Assembly: GCF_900774055.1 (NCBI RefSeq) | Contig: NZ_CAAGSW010000003.1 | Span: 248,001-312,000, forward strand | DNA: 64,000 nucleotides | Origin: Methanococcoides sp. AM1 | GTDB taxonomy: Archaea; Halobacteriota; Methanosarcinia; Methanosarcinales; Methanosarcinaceae | Direction of reading: 5' to 3' | Part shown: positions 9,515 through 18,684 of the stretch, in pieces | How positions within the stretch are numbered: the stretch's first letter is position 1 | Layout: the number at the start of each line of letters is the position of its first letter | The notes under the pieces: generated by a model | What the model was told of the DNA's origin: nothing | The model's database searches: none | The model's input: only the letters and a program-made list of their open reading frames with translations | Made by a program: the position numbers and the translations under genes

Positions 9515-10555
9515 TTAATTTTTTTGTTTAATTATATTTTTTAGTTGTCTTTCAGAAAGTAAAAAAGATTCTTTATTAATAAGCATTTTTAATTTTAACA
9601 CAATAAATCTTGTAATATTAATTAAAATTGAGGGCATTATAATAGCAATATAATATGAAATTTTTAATTTTTTAGAGTTTCTTGCAATTGAAGACATTTC
9701 GCAAAAATTATTGTAGTTATATGATACTTTTTTATTTCCTACAATACTTTTTTCCTTAAGAAGCATTAATAAAGAGCGATTCGTTAAGTCATTTGCAAGA
9801 AAATCATCATTATAATTGAAACTATACATTTGTTTCAAACGATTAAAAATTTCAAATAATTCAATATTACCATGTTTTTCTCCTCCTTTTATTCTTTGGT
9901 TTTTTATCGCATAAAATCCTAATTGTTCTCTATGAGCTCGTCCAGCAATTAAAAAATCAGATATACCAAAAGAATCATACTGGTTGAGGATATGGCCTAC
10001 TAATTCTACCTGTGGGAATAGTATGTCTTCCTTTGGGTAAAATTCAGAGAGATTGAAATTGTTTCTTATTCCAATTCCTGGGATAAAAATCGATGTTGTC
10101 CATATTCTTTCCATTGATTCTTTCCCTCGTTTAAAATACATATCTTGCTTGAAAAACGTATACCTGTAGTCGATCTTCAATTGATTTGAAAATTGAATTT
10201 GATTACTATAGATATAGGATACATTTGGATTGTTTGTAAAGATTTCAACATATTTTGATAACGTTTTGTTAGAGAGAAGTAGATCATCATCTCCTAGAAT
10301 TACTATATAATCCCCTTCTGCCATTTGCATCGATTTAAGGAGGTTTTTTGAATATCCTAAGTTCACCTTGTTTTTAAAATACTTAATTTTAGAATCATTA
10401 AACGTTTCTACGACTTCTTGAATTGAATCATTGGGAGAATCGTCAGATAAAACTAACTCTGCATTATCATAATCTTGATGTAAGAATGAATAAATAAGTT
10501 GTTTTAACATCTTTGGTCTATCATAAACAGGAACACAGACACTTATTTTTGGCAT
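9515..10555 (-). CDS. GT2 family glycosyltransferase
   Basis: A 346-residue GT-A-fold enzyme. Residues 3-10 (ISVCVPVY) form the first strand, LVLSDDSPND holds the nucleotide-binding acid, and ILGDDDLLL (about 91-99) is the DxD metal site. It transfers a sugar from a nucleotide donor in the cytoplasm; donor and acceptor are not predictable. The C-terminal 130 residues are rich in Lys, Asn and Ile, reflecting very low GC. A good AAGGAG lies 7 bases before the ATG. The stop is followed in the same frame by the methyltransferase. Confidence 0.8.
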   Translation of the reverse strand: MPKISVCVPVYDRPKMLKQLIYSFLHQDYDNAELVLSDDSPNDSIQEVVETFNDSKIKYFKNKVNLGYSKNLLKSMQMAEGDYIVILGDDDLLLSNKTLSKYVEIFTNNPNVSYIYSNQIQFSNQLKIDYRYTFFKQDMYFKRGKESMERIWTTSIFIPGIGIRNNFNLSEFYPKEDILFPQVELVGHILNQYDSFGISDFLIAGRAHREQLGFYAIKNQRIKGGEKHGNIELFEIFNRLKQMYSFNYNDDFLANDLTNRSLLMLLKEKSIVGNKKVSYNYNNFCEMSSIARNSKKLKISYYIAIIMPSILINITRFIVLKLKMLINKESFLLSERQLKNIIKQKN

Positions 10556-10600
10556 AATATTACTCCTTCGAACTCAACTTTTCATTCATTTTTTCTTTTA

Positions 10601-10723
10601 TTAATTTAATATCCATTTTTTAGACTTCTCTGCGGAAATATTTGGAATATTCTTCCCATAAATTTCATGCAGAACTGAATTTAGGTTATTCATGATCCAA
10701 CAAATATAATATATGAATTTCAT
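10601..10723 (-). CDS. Possible 40-residue coupled small ORF
   Basis: A 40-codon frame whose ATG shares one base with the TGA of the upstream glycosyltransferase (TGATG), so it would be translated by termination-reinitiation. The N-terminus is hydrophobic (FIYYICWIMNN), the rest polar and lysine-rich. I find no family. It may be a real small protein, or the worn start of a lost gene in this AT-rich section. Confidence 0.25.
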   Translation of the reverse strand: MKFIYYICWIMNNLNSVLHEIYGKNIPNISAEKSKKWILN

Positions 10724-11739
10724 CAAACGACTTCAGGAATGCCAATTGCTTTAAATAAACGCAGTTTTACTATTCCTTTATGAATGAATTTATTTAAATG
10801 CACATCTTTAATTTTTCTCTGTTGCTGAATGTTTTTTCGTGATTTCAGTGTCGTTTTTAAATTAATAACATTCCACCACCAAGCTTTGACATAGACTAAT
10901 GAAACTTTTGGTTTTAGCATAAAAATAAAAAATATACATTCACTAACATTAAATAGTAAGGATATACATATTCGGATTGCTGCATTTTTATATTCTAGAT
11001 TTTTTAAAAGTGTACAATACGTATTTCTTTCTCTTAGATATATTCGATTGCTATTAGTTACATATTTTTTATTTTTTTTCGTGCCACCCACTATAGATCC
11101 GCCACCATAATGATATATCTCAGCATTACAATTTGTAATGATTTGATACCCTTGAAGTTTAACTCTCCAACATAAATCTAATTCTTCGACGAACATAAAA
11201 TATCTTTCATCAAATCCATTAAATTGGGTAAATAACTCTTTTTCCATAAACAGGGCACATCCGCTTACATAAAACAAATCTGTTATCAAATTGTCTGTTA
11301 TATCTTTATTGATTCCAATTGGATAACCCAATATATCGATTTTCACTCCCAAATCTTGTATGGTTCCGTCTGGATTTTTTATCTTGCAGCCAACAACACC
11401 TAAATTATCAACCTTTAGATAGGTAGATAATAGTTCTTGAATTGTATTTTTTTCAACCCATGCGTCATTATTTAGCAGGAATATATATTCACCATTGGAT
11501 TTCTGCACGCCAATATTATTTGCTTCAGCAAAACCCAAGTTAACGTTGTTTTTGATAATAATTGTACGTGGATAATTTTCTTTAATAAACTCAACCGAAT
11601 TATCTGTTGAGCCATTATCTACAAATATAATTTCATAATTTTCATAATTTTGATTTATTAATGAGTCAAAGCAATCTTTCAGGTACCTATGCCCATTCCA
11701 ATTAACAATTACAATAGACACTAATGGATTATTTAGCAA
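10723..11739 (-). CDS. GT2 family glycosyltransferase, rhamnosyltransferase-like
   Basis: A 338-residue GT-A enzyme close in pattern to WbbL-type rhamnosyltransferases: VSIVIVNWNG at 6-15, FVDNGSTDNS, then NLGFAEANNIG and the metal site LLNNDAW (about 90-96). The segment DERYFMFVEELDLCWR is the typical acceptor-site ED motif of this group. Because the dTDP-rhamnose genes lie in the same cluster, rhamnose is a reasonable donor, though this is inference. About 55 bases separate it from the epimerase gene upstream. Confidence 0.8.
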   Translation of the reverse strand: MLNNPLVSIVIVNWNGHRYLKDCFDSLINQNYENYEIIFVDNGSTDNSVEFIKENYPRTIIIKNNVNLGFAEANNIGVQKSNGEYIFLLNNDAWVEKNTIQELLSTYLKVDNLGVVGCKIKNPDGTIQDLGVKIDILGYPIGINKDITDNLITDLFYVSGCALFMEKELFTQFNGFDERYFMFVEELDLCWRVKLQGYQIITNCNAEIYHYGGGSIVGGTKKNKKYVTNSNRIYLRERNTYCTLLKNLEYKNAAIRICISLLFNVSECIFFIFMLKPKVSLVYVKAWWWNVINLKTTLKSRKNIQQQRKIKDVHLNKFIHKGIVKLRLFKAIGIPEVV

Positions 11740-11793
11740 TATTTCACCTCACTCACCACAAGCCCCACTTCACATACTGCAAACTCCTAACTT

Positions 11794-12768
11794 TCATAGA
11801 TTCTCACAATAAATTTTGTACCAATTTATAGTTTCATTAAGACCTTTCTCTAAAGATCTTGGTTGAAAATTGACACTAGAATAAAACTCAGTCACATCTA
11901 AGATTCGAGCTTTTGCACCAATAGGCTTATCCTTATTATAAGAAATCTTTTGTTTTGATCCGACAATGTTTGTAATCAATTTGGCTAAATCTAAGATTGA
12001 GATTGCATCATTATTTGCAATATTTAACTTACGGTTTTTTTTCGTTTCAACCATCTTTAAAACGGAGTAAACAAAATCTTTGACATAAATGAACTGCCTA
12101 ATTTGGCTTCCATCACCCCAGATTTCGACAGTTTCATTGTTTATAACTTTCTTCATAATGCTTGGTATAACTCTATTAGTTCCATCACCAAAATGATCTC
12201 TTGGGCCGTATATATTCGTTGGACGAGGTCGATAAATATTAATTCCATATTCATTTTCATAAAGTTCGCTGAGAATTTCTCCGTACTGCTTAGACAAAAT
12301 ATAACCATTGGCAGTGTAATCATTATACTTCTTATAATCATCATCTTCAACAATTGGGTTATTAGCACGAACAGAATAAATTTCAGCCGAACTTATCATC
12401 ACAACATCTTCCACTTTATTTATTTTAGCACTATTTAGAATGTTTGAAGTGATTCTAAGATTTACATCCATAATTTGAGCAGAATGATTCATTTTAAATT
12501 CTGTATTGCCATCAAGTGCAGCGCAATTGATAATTACATCTATTTGTTTGCATTCTTTCACTACTTGGTTGTAATCTTGTAAATCGATCTGCTTAAATTT
12601 CAGCTTAGATTCTGGTAAATTTAAATTTGTTAAAGTCGTTTTTTTACCATTAAGATAAACACAAGTAACATGTGCGCCCTCTTTCAATAATTCTTCAACA
12701 AAATTTGAACCCACGAATCCAAGACCGCCGGTTACGAGTACTTTTTTATCGGTCCAGAAATTGTTCAT
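11794..12768 (-). CDS. NAD-dependent epimerase/dehydratase (extended SDR)
   Basis: A sugar-nucleotide-modifying extended SDR of 324 residues. It shows the Rossmann motif GGLGFVGSNF near the N-terminus, a catalytic serine region (MISSAEIY) and the YILSK form of the Tyr-x3-Lys pair, then RPTNIYGPRD. The ATG chosen has GGGTGAG a few bases upstream and overlaps the stop of the upstream gene (ATGA). A TTG four codons earlier is less likely. It probably acts on a UDP- or GDP-sugar as a 4-epimerase, dehydratase or reductase; the sequence does not decide which. Confidence 0.8.
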   Translation of the reverse strand: MNNFWTDKKVLVTGGLGFVGSNFVEELLKEGAHVTCVYLNGKKTTLTNLNLPESKLKFKQIDLQDYNQVVKECKQIDVIINCAALDGNTEFKMNHSAQIMDVNLRITSNILNSAKINKVEDVVMISSAEIYSVRANNPIVEDDDYKKYNDYTANGYILSKQYGEILSELYENEYGINIYRPRPTNIYGPRDHFGDGTNRVIPSIMKKVINNETVEIWGDGSQIRQFIYVKDFVYSVLKMVETKKNRKLNIANNDAISILDLAKLITNIVGSKQKISYNKDKPIGAKARILDVTEFYSSVNFQPRSLEKGLNETINWYKIYCENL

Positions 12769-13610
12769 TTTCTCACCCAATGTCTATAAAATGCGCATGA
12801 GATACCAGAAAAGCCTGCTAGGTATTCCACTATTCTCATCACTATAAAGGCAGTAGTGTCTATTGGTCTACTTAAAAACAATTTCCAGTTTATGATATAA
12901 GCTTTCCTTATCGGGAAGTAACTTTTAAACCCTTCATTTGGCCTCTTTTTGATATATTTAGCCGAATCAAGACCATACATAAATCTTTTTTTGACTAGTT
13001 TTTTAAGCTTGAGGTTCCCTTCGTTATGCATTACTAAACTTTTAGTTCGACCAACTGTATACTTTTTATCCCGGAGTTTTTGATGCAAATCCCAATCATC
13101 GCCTCCTCCACCTAAACTTTCATCTAATCCGCCTAATTCCATCCATATTGATTTTCTTAAAAACCTGGGTGCTTCTATTGAATCATCCCCATAATAGCAT
13201 CTTCGCTCCAAATTTTTAGCCTGTGCCCAAATTCCTATTCCAAACGAATCTTCTGGAATAATGACAGCTTGATAACCTGAGTCGCATAAGCACACTGCAT
13301 CTAGCACCACATTAGGGGTCAATTCCATATCCACATCAACATAATATACAAATTCACCTTTTGCTTTCTTGGCCCCATAATTCCTTCTATGGGGTGCATC
13401 AAAGGTGCCTTTGCGAACATTAGGATTAAATTGATAAATGTTACATTCATGTTTTTGAGCTAACTCGATGGTTCCATCTTTCGATTGACCATCCACAATG
13501 ATTATCTCTATATTTTTATAGACTTGTTTGTGAACGGAAGTTAGACATTCATCCAAAAATTCAGCGCTGTTTTTGGTTGGAATTACTATGGAAACTAATG
13601 GCTCATTCAT
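12765..13610 (-). CDS. GT2 family glycosyltransferase
   Basis: A 281-residue GT-A enzyme: VSIVIPTKNSAEFL at the N-terminus, IIVDGQSKDGT, and the metal site YVDVDMEL (about 90-97). The phrase GGGGDDWDLHQKL is the usual acceptor-side acid motif. The C-terminal 60 residues hold a membrane-associating stretch and basic residues. It is coupled by ATGA overlap to the epimerase gene and sits 28 bases after rfbA. It is the upstream edge of the very AT-rich section. Confidence 0.8.
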   Translation of the reverse strand: MNEPLVSIVIPTKNSAEFLDECLTSVHKQVYKNIEIIIVDGQSKDGTIELAQKHECNIYQFNPNVRKGTFDAPHRRNYGAKKAKGEFVYYVDVDMELTPNVVLDAVCLCDSGYQAVIIPEDSFGIGIWAQAKNLERRCYYGDDSIEAPRFLRKSIWMELGGLDESLGGGGDDWDLHQKLRDKKYTVGRTKSLVMHNEGNLKLKKLVKKRFMYGLDSAKYIKKRPNEGFKSYFPIRKAYIINWKLFLSRPIDTTAFIVMRIVEYLAGFSGISCAFYRHWVRK

Positions 13611-13638
13611 TTGCTTACACCTGCTTAAATATTTTAAT

Positions 13639-14349
13639 TCAAAATATTTTTTGCACTATCAACCCAGCCCTTATCAGACTATCAAATGTTCCAGCGTCGC
13701 TCCATTGTCCATCAATCACTGAATATTTCATCGAATCTTGCCGGATATATTCGTTGTTCACATCCGTTATCTCCAGTTCACCCCGGCCAGACGGTTTTAG
13801 TGTCCTTATAATTTCAAATACACTGCTGTCATACACATATAGTCCTGTCACAGCATAATCTGACTTTGGTACTTCAGGTTTTTCCTCGATACTAAGAACC
13901 TGTCCACTGCTTTCGTCCACCTCTGCAACACCAAACCTTGCAGCATCAGGAACTTGTTTCAGAAATATTTGTGCACCTGCCTTGAAAGACTGTACTGCAT
14001 TGCGAATACTATCCTGGAATATATTATCTCCAAGGATTACAGTTATGTCGTCATCGTCTGCAAAATCCTTTGCCAGATTCAGGGCCTGGGCGATTCCACC
14101 TGCTTGGTCCTGTATCTCGTAGGTGAATCTTGCCCCGAAATCGGAGCCAGACCCAAGAAGTTCTAGGAAATGGCCTGCATGGCCACGGCCAGATACTATC
14201 ATGATATCATCTATTCCTGCATCCAGAAGGGTTTGCAAAGGATAGTATATCATAGGTTTATCGTAGACTGGAAGCAGGTGCTTGTTTGTGACTTTGGTTA
14301 GGGGATACAGTCTGGTTCCTGTGCCGCCTGCGAGGATTATTCCTTTCAT
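13639..14349 (-). CDS. rfbA: Glucose-1-phosphate thymidylyltransferase, short form
   Basis: Makes dTDP-glucose from dTTP and glucose 1-phosphate, first step of dTDP-L-rhamnose synthesis. The N-terminus holds the nucleotidyltransferase signature GGTGTRLYPLTKVTNKHLLP (residues 8-27), followed by the ILGDNIF metal/sugar site near residue 105 and the VEEKP-like IEEKPEVPKS segment. At 236 residues it is the short type without the C-terminal helical extension of enterobacterial RmlA (about 290), as in many archaea. Its ATG overlaps the last base of rfbD. Composition returns to the cluster's normal GC here. Confidence 0.92.
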   Translation of the reverse strand: MKGIILAGGTGTRLYPLTKVTNKHLLPVYDKPMIYYPLQTLLDAGIDDIMIVSGRGHAGHFLELLGSGSDFGARFTYEIQDQAGGIAQALNLAKDFADDDDITVILGDNIFQDSIRNAVQSFKAGAQIFLKQVPDAARFGVAEVDESSGQVLSIEEKPEVPKSDYAVTGLYVYDSSVFEIIRTLKPSGRGELEITDVNNEYIRQDSMKYSVIDGQWSDAGTFDSLIRAGLIVQKIF

Positions 14350-15155
14350 TATTGATTCTCCATAAGGTATTCATTAAGTGCATTTTTCCAGTGTCTCATG
14401 GGAGTTGTTTTTGTATTCGTGAGGACTGAGTAGGTTGGCCGTTTTGCTTTTGTGGGGAACTCTTCACTGGAGCACTGAACTGTGCTATTGATAATCTCGG
14501 ATGCAAATTCATACCAGGTGCATCGACCTTCGTTAGTTATGTGGTAGATTCCAGGACCAAGGTTGATGATCTCGGCGGTCTTGGAGGCCAGGTCTGCGGT
14601 ATAAGTGGGTTTGCCGAACTGGTCGTTGACGACTTTTACGTTTTCCATCTCTTTTGAGAGCCTTAACATCGTATCTACGAAGTTCTTTCCGTTTTTTCCA
14701 AAAAGCCAGGAAGTGCGTATGATCCTGTAGTTTTCCGTGTTTTTGATGATCTTCTGCTCACCCATCAGTTTGGATTGACCGTAGACGTTGATGGGGTTGG
14801 TAGTGTCAGACTCGATATATTCCTCTTTAGAGCCATCAAAGACATAATCTGTGCTGAAGTGGACAAGTATTGCACCGATATCGGAACAGGCTTGTGCGAT
14901 ATAACCCGGTGCGTGTCCATTTACCTCAAAGGCAAGATCCTGATTATCCTCACATCCCTCTACGTTTGAGTAGGCAGCGGCGTTAATCACTACATCGGCT
15001 TTGAGTCTCTTGATGGAATCTATAACTTTGGTTTTGTCAGTAATTTCAAAATCCTTATGTGTGAGTTTTACAGCATCAGGAAATACTCTGCATAGATCAG
15101 AGCCCAGCATTCCGCTGGCACCGATTATCACTGTTTTAATGGTTCCCACCACCAT
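14349..15155 (-). CDS. rfbD: dTDP-4-dehydrorhamnose reductase
   Basis: Last step to dTDP-L-rhamnose: NADPH-dependent reduction of the 4-keto sugar. It shows the GASGMLGSDL Rossmann motif, HFSTDYVFDG (catalytic Thr/Asp strand) and VYGQSKLMGE with the Tyr-x3-Lys pair. The listed ATG overlaps rfbB by 28 bases. A GTG eight codons later overlaps the rfbB stop by four bases (GTGA) and is an equally plausible start, because most RfbD proteins begin just before the Rossmann strand. Confidence 0.9.
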   Translation of the reverse strand: MVVGTIKTVIIGASGMLGSDLCRVFPDAVKLTHKDFEITDKTKVIDSIKRLKADVVINAAAYSNVEGCEDNQDLAFEVNGHAPGYIAQACSDIGAILVHFSTDYVFDGSKEEYIESDTTNPINVYGQSKLMGEQKIIKNTENYRIIRTSWLFGKNGKNFVDTMLRLSKEMENVKVVNDQFGKPTYTADLASKTAEIINLGPGIYHITNEGRCTWYEFASEIINSTVQCSSEEFPTKAKRPTYSVLTNTKTTPMRHWKNALNEYLMENQ

Positions 15156-16093
15156 CTGTTCTCAACGTACCATTTTATGGTATTGGAAAGGGCTGTCTCA
15201 AAGTCATATTCTGGCTTCCAGCCCATTTTCTTTAGTTTGGTGCAGTCAAGGGAATAACGGAAATCATGGCCCTTGCGGTCTTCCACGTATCTGATCATGG
15301 TTTCGTCCTTTCCAAGTATTTCCAGTATACGGCGTGTGATCTCCAGGTTTGTGAGTTCGCTGCCTCCTCCGATGTTGTAGACCTCTCCAATGTTGCCATT
15401 CTTCCTGACAAAATCGATTCCTGAGCAGTGGTCACCTACATGGATCCAGTCCCTCACATTTAGTCCTGTGCCATAGATAGGCACCTGCTTTCCTTCCATC
15501 AGGTTCGTGATGAAGAGTGGAATCAATTTTTCCGGGTATTGGTATGGTCCGAAGTTGTTGGTGCATCTGGTGATTGTCACCGGAAGACCATAGGTACTGT
15601 GGTAGGACATCGCCAGTAGATCCGAGCCGGCTTTACTGGATGAGTAAGGGCTGGAGGGCTTCAAATCGTCTGTTTCGGCAAAGGATCCTTCCTTGACACT
15701 GCCATAAACTTCATCCGTAGATATGTGAATAAAGCGTTCGACGTTGTTATTAAGAGCGCTCTGTAGAAGGGTGTTCGTGCCGAGCACGTTCGTTTTAACA
15801 AAGATCGAACCATCTTCTATGGAACGATCCACATGACTCTCAGCCGCAAAATGAACTACCTGATCTACATCCTGCATTACTTTGCTCACAACATCAATAT
15901 CACAGATGTCACCTTTAACAAAGGTATAATTTGGATTGTTCTCGATATCCTTCAGGTTATCAGAATTGCCCGCATAAGTCAGTTTATCTAAATTTATAAT
16001 ATGGTAATCAGGATATTTTTTAAGTATATTACGGATAAAATTGCTACCTATAAATCCACAACCACCGGTTATTAACATTTTCAAAGCTCTCAT
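15128..16093 (-). CDS. rfbB: dTDP-glucose 4,6-dehydratase
   Basis: Converts dTDP-glucose to dTDP-4-keto-6-deoxyglucose with bound NAD. Motifs: GGCGFIGSNFIRN near the N-terminus, HFAAESHVDRSI, STDEVYGSV with the catalytic Thr-Asp-Glu, and SPYSSSKAGSD with the Tyr-x3-Lys pair. It is 321 residues, a normal length. A second ATG five codons in is a possible start and fits the family's N-terminus better. The gene overlaps rfbD and is 31 bases from rfbC. Confidence 0.93.
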   Translation of the reverse strand: MRALKMLITGGCGFIGSNFIRNILKKYPDYHIINLDKLTYAGNSDNLKDIENNPNYTFVKGDICDIDVVSKVMQDVDQVVHFAAESHVDRSIEDGSIFVKTNVLGTNTLLQSALNNNVERFIHISTDEVYGSVKEGSFAETDDLKPSSPYSSSKAGSDLLAMSYHSTYGLPVTITRCTNNFGPYQYPEKLIPLFITNLMEGKQVPIYGTGLNVRDWIHVGDHCSGIDFVRKNGNIGEVYNIGGGSELTNLEITRRILEILGKDETMIRYVEDRKGHDFRYSLDCTKLKKMGWKPEYDFETALSNTIKWYVENRWWWEPLKQ

Positions 16094-16124
16094 CCTCCAC
16101 TTTTAGTATCCTTTTTAACCATCG

Positions 16125-16676
16125 TTAGAGTTTTATTTCGATGTCCATCAGCTCAGGTAGAACACTATCCTTGTTTGATACTAATATATCCTGTTGCTTC
16201 ATTTTCCAGTCAATATTCAGTGTTGGGTCGTTGTAGATGATCCCTCCTTCTGCTTCTGGATTATAATATTCATCACACTTGTAAGCAAATGTAGCAGTCT
16301 CACTCAGTACGCAGAAACCGTGGGCAAATCCTTTTGGTATCAGGAACTGCTTTTTGTTCTCAGAGGATAGTTCCACACCCACCCATTCTCCATACGTGGA
16401 TGAATTTTTTCTAAGGTCAACAGCAACGTCGTATACTTTACCTTGTAGGACTCGTACTAATTTTGTCTGGCTGTATGGAGCAAGCTGGTAATGCAACCCA
16501 CGGAGTACTCCATAAGATGATTTTGATTCATTGTCCTGAACAAAATCATAATTCTTTCCAATTAGTTCATCAAATATTTGCTTGTTATAACTTTCAAAAA
16601 AGTATCCTCGCTCATCACCGAAAACTTTCGGATTCAGGATAAATACGCCTTCAATTTTTGTATTTATAACTTCCAT
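16125..16676 (-). CDS. rfbC: dTDP-4-dehydrorhamnose 3,5-epimerase
   Basis: Epimerises dTDP-4-keto-6-deoxyglucose at C3 and C5. The protein is a cupin of 183 residues, the usual length. Visible motifs are DERGYFFESYN, VLRGLHYQ with the catalytic histidine, KLVRVLQGKVYDVAVDLR and IPKGFAHGFCVLSE. It completes the rhamnose set in the order C-B-D-A along transcription. Only 19 bases separate it from the upstream GT4 gene. Confidence 0.93.
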   Translation of the reverse strand: MEVINTKIEGVFILNPKVFGDERGYFFESYNKQIFDELIGKNYDFVQDNESKSSYGVLRGLHYQLAPYSQTKLVRVLQGKVYDVAVDLRKNSSTYGEWVGVELSSENKKQFLIPKGFAHGFCVLSETATFAYKCDEYYNPEAEGGIIYNDPTLNIDWKMKQQDILVSNKDSVLPELMDIEIKL

Positions 16677-16695
16677 ATTTTAGCCAACATTTATA

Positions 16696-17781
16696 TTATT
16701 GTTTGAAAGTCAAATTTACCAATGACTTAAAGAATACTTCCGTACTAGTGTCCCAATCAAATTCTCTTGCAGAATCGAGTACATTATCATACAGTACTTC
16801 TTGCAGATTATCATCTTTCAGGAAGATCAATGCTGTTTCAGCCATTGCCTTGGGATTTGGATCACACAATAATCCCGTCTCTCCATCACGTATCGAGTCA
16901 CGTAACCCGTGGATATCATAACCAATGGCAGGTGTACCCATGGCATTTGCTTCTGTGACAACGAGACCCCATCCTTCTCTAACACCTGGAACAAGAATCG
17001 CATGGGCACGCGACATAAGTTCGTGCTTCTTCTGCTGATTCACATAGCCGAAGAATGTTACACCATCTGGATTCATAGCTTCCAGTTGATCCTTCATAGC
17101 ACCATCTCCGACCATCCACAACTTTGCATCTGGATTATTTTCTCGGATATAGGAAAATGCTTTTACGACATGGTCCGGGCGTTTGGCATGCCCCATCCTG
17201 CCAACAAAGACAAAGGTAGGGTCTTGCTCTTTCTCAGGCATGGAATCGAGAGGTGTGATGTTCAATCCTTCAGGGATTATAGATATGTCTTTGAATCCCA
17301 GGTCGACAAGATCCTGCTTCGTGGAATTGCTCACAGTCAATGTGGGCACATCAACGTAGTTCTTGAGCCACATGTCTTCGAAAACATGATATCCAAGCCA
17401 GCTTATTGGATACTTCATCTCCAGGAACCAGAACTCTCTTGCAAGTTGGTGTATCAGCGCCACGACAGGAGTACCGTCCTTTACGAATTTAGGAGCCATG
17501 AAAGGTCTGGTATTAATCTCATCCACGACGATATCAAACTCGCCGGAATGTTTTTTGTAGAAACCTTTAGCTTTCAGGTAGACTGTATAGCGATTGCCAC
17601 GTCTGAAAACCTCAACTCCGTTAATGACCTCTGATGGTTTGCAACCTTTAAACCCGGCAGTGAACATAGAAACATTATGCCCTTTTGCAACAAGTCGTTC
17701 AGCAATCTCATGCGTAAAGACCTCTGCGCCACCTGCTGCGGGGTTTTTAGTGTCACGCCAGTTGAATATGAGGATCTTCAA
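16696..17781 (-). CDS. GT4 family glycosyltransferase
   Basis: A 361-residue GT-B enzyme. The N-terminal domain has NPAAGGAEVFTHEIAERL (donor-independent glycine loop); the C-terminal domain has FVGRMGHAKRPDHVVKAF and the EGWGLVVTEANAMGTPAIG segment, whose two glutamates form the E-x7-E nucleotide-sugar site. It works at the cytoplasmic membrane face on a lipid-linked acceptor. The start ATG overlaps the stop of the upstream GT2 gene by four bases, so the two are coupled. Confidence 0.85.
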   Translation of the reverse strand: MKILIFNWRDTKNPAAGGAEVFTHEIAERLVAKGHNVSMFTAGFKGCKPSEVINGVEVFRRGNRYTVYLKAKGFYKKHSGEFDIVVDEINTRPFMAPKFVKDGTPVVALIHQLAREFWFLEMKYPISWLGYHVFEDMWLKNYVDVPTLTVSNSTKQDLVDLGFKDISIIPEGLNITPLDSMPEKEQDPTFVFVGRMGHAKRPDHVVKAFSYIRENNPDAKLWMVGDGAMKDQLEAMNPDGVTFFGYVNQQKKHELMSRAHAILVPGVREGWGLVVTEANAMGTPAIGYDIHGLRDSIRDGETGLLCDPNPKAMAETALIFLKDDNLQEVLYDNVLDSAREFDWDTSTEVFFKSLVNLTFKQ

Positions 17782-18548
17782 TCCATCACCAGATCACTAT
17801 TACTTGGATAATCCTGATTACCAACTGGAGGATTATAATGACCAATAAAATTCAACTTGTAATAGATAGAAGCTGTATCCTTCGCAATGTTCAATATATC
17901 ATCAAATGTCATCCGGTCTCCGGATGGATCAAAATCAATGTGTACAGGGCATTCTTCGATTTTATAACCATGTTTGTGTGCGATCACCAATTGTTCAACA
18001 TCTGCTGCATATCGTTTTACTGATAACATTGGCATGATCGTGTCCACAACATCTTTACTATAGATCTTAACTCCGACCTGTGTATCAGAAACAGGAAGAT
18101 CGAACAACATTTTTATGGCCATGTTGTATGATCTACTTAAAAATCGTCGCTTGACAGGAAATCCTTTTACAATGCTATCCGGATGTCGCTTTGATTGGAC
18201 CACGAAATCTGCACCAGTTTCAGCAACTTTTTCCAGTAATGGTTTGATCTGTTTTGGAGAGATGTCTAGATCGGCATCAAGAACACTGATCAATCCTTTG
18301 GATGCAGCTTTGTAACCTTCTACGATGGCGTGTCCTTTGCCCTGGTTTTTGCTATAGGAAATTATCTTTATGTTATCTGCCTTTTCAGCTGCTTTTATTG
18401 CTTCTTCTAATGTATTGTCGCTGCTGCCATCGTTGACAAATATTATTTCAAAGCTATTGCAAAAGATCTTCAATTCATTATGAATTTTTAATAAGTTATT
18501 GCATATATGATGACCTTCATTATATGCTGGAATTATAACTGATAGCAT
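17778..18548 (-). CDS. GT2 glycosyltransferase, dolichyl-phosphate-sugar synthase-like
   Basis: First gene of the leftward polysaccharide cluster. The 256 residues match the DPG/DPM synthase type: LSVIIPAYNEG at the N-terminus, IIFVNDGSSDNTL, GKGHAIVEGYKAA and the metal site LDADLDIS (about 92-99). These enzymes load a sugar on dolichyl phosphate, the donor used by GT-C enzymes outside the membrane, so it could feed the two GT-C-like proteins of this cluster (inference). There is no C-terminal membrane domain. GGGAAGG lies just before the ATG. Confidence 0.8.
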   Translation of the reverse strand: MLSVIIPAYNEGHHICNNLLKIHNELKIFCNSFEIIFVNDGSSDNTLEEAIKAAEKADNIKIISYSKNQGKGHAIVEGYKAASKGLISVLDADLDISPKQIKPLLEKVAETGADFVVQSKRHPDSIVKGFPVKRRFLSRSYNMAIKMLFDLPVSDTQVGVKIYSKDVVDTIMPMLSVKRYAADVEQLVIAHKHGYKIEECPVHIDFDPSGDRMTFDDILNIAKDTASIYYKLNFIGHYNPPVGNQDYPSNSDLVMD

Positions 18549-18684
18549 GTACCTTCCCTACTCCTATTTTGAACACTCTGGATCTTATTGCAAATTTATC
18601 TCTACATTATTCCAAAATTCTCATCCTGAATGAATCAAGAATGAAATTTAAGATGCTTTTTTAGTAATGATAGGTTTTTTCAGA

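Noticed and set aside
16909-17634. A 241-codon open frame antisense to the GT4 gene
   Set aside because: The opposite strand encodes a clear glycosyltransferase along its whole length; the antisense translation shows no domain and starts and ends inside it.
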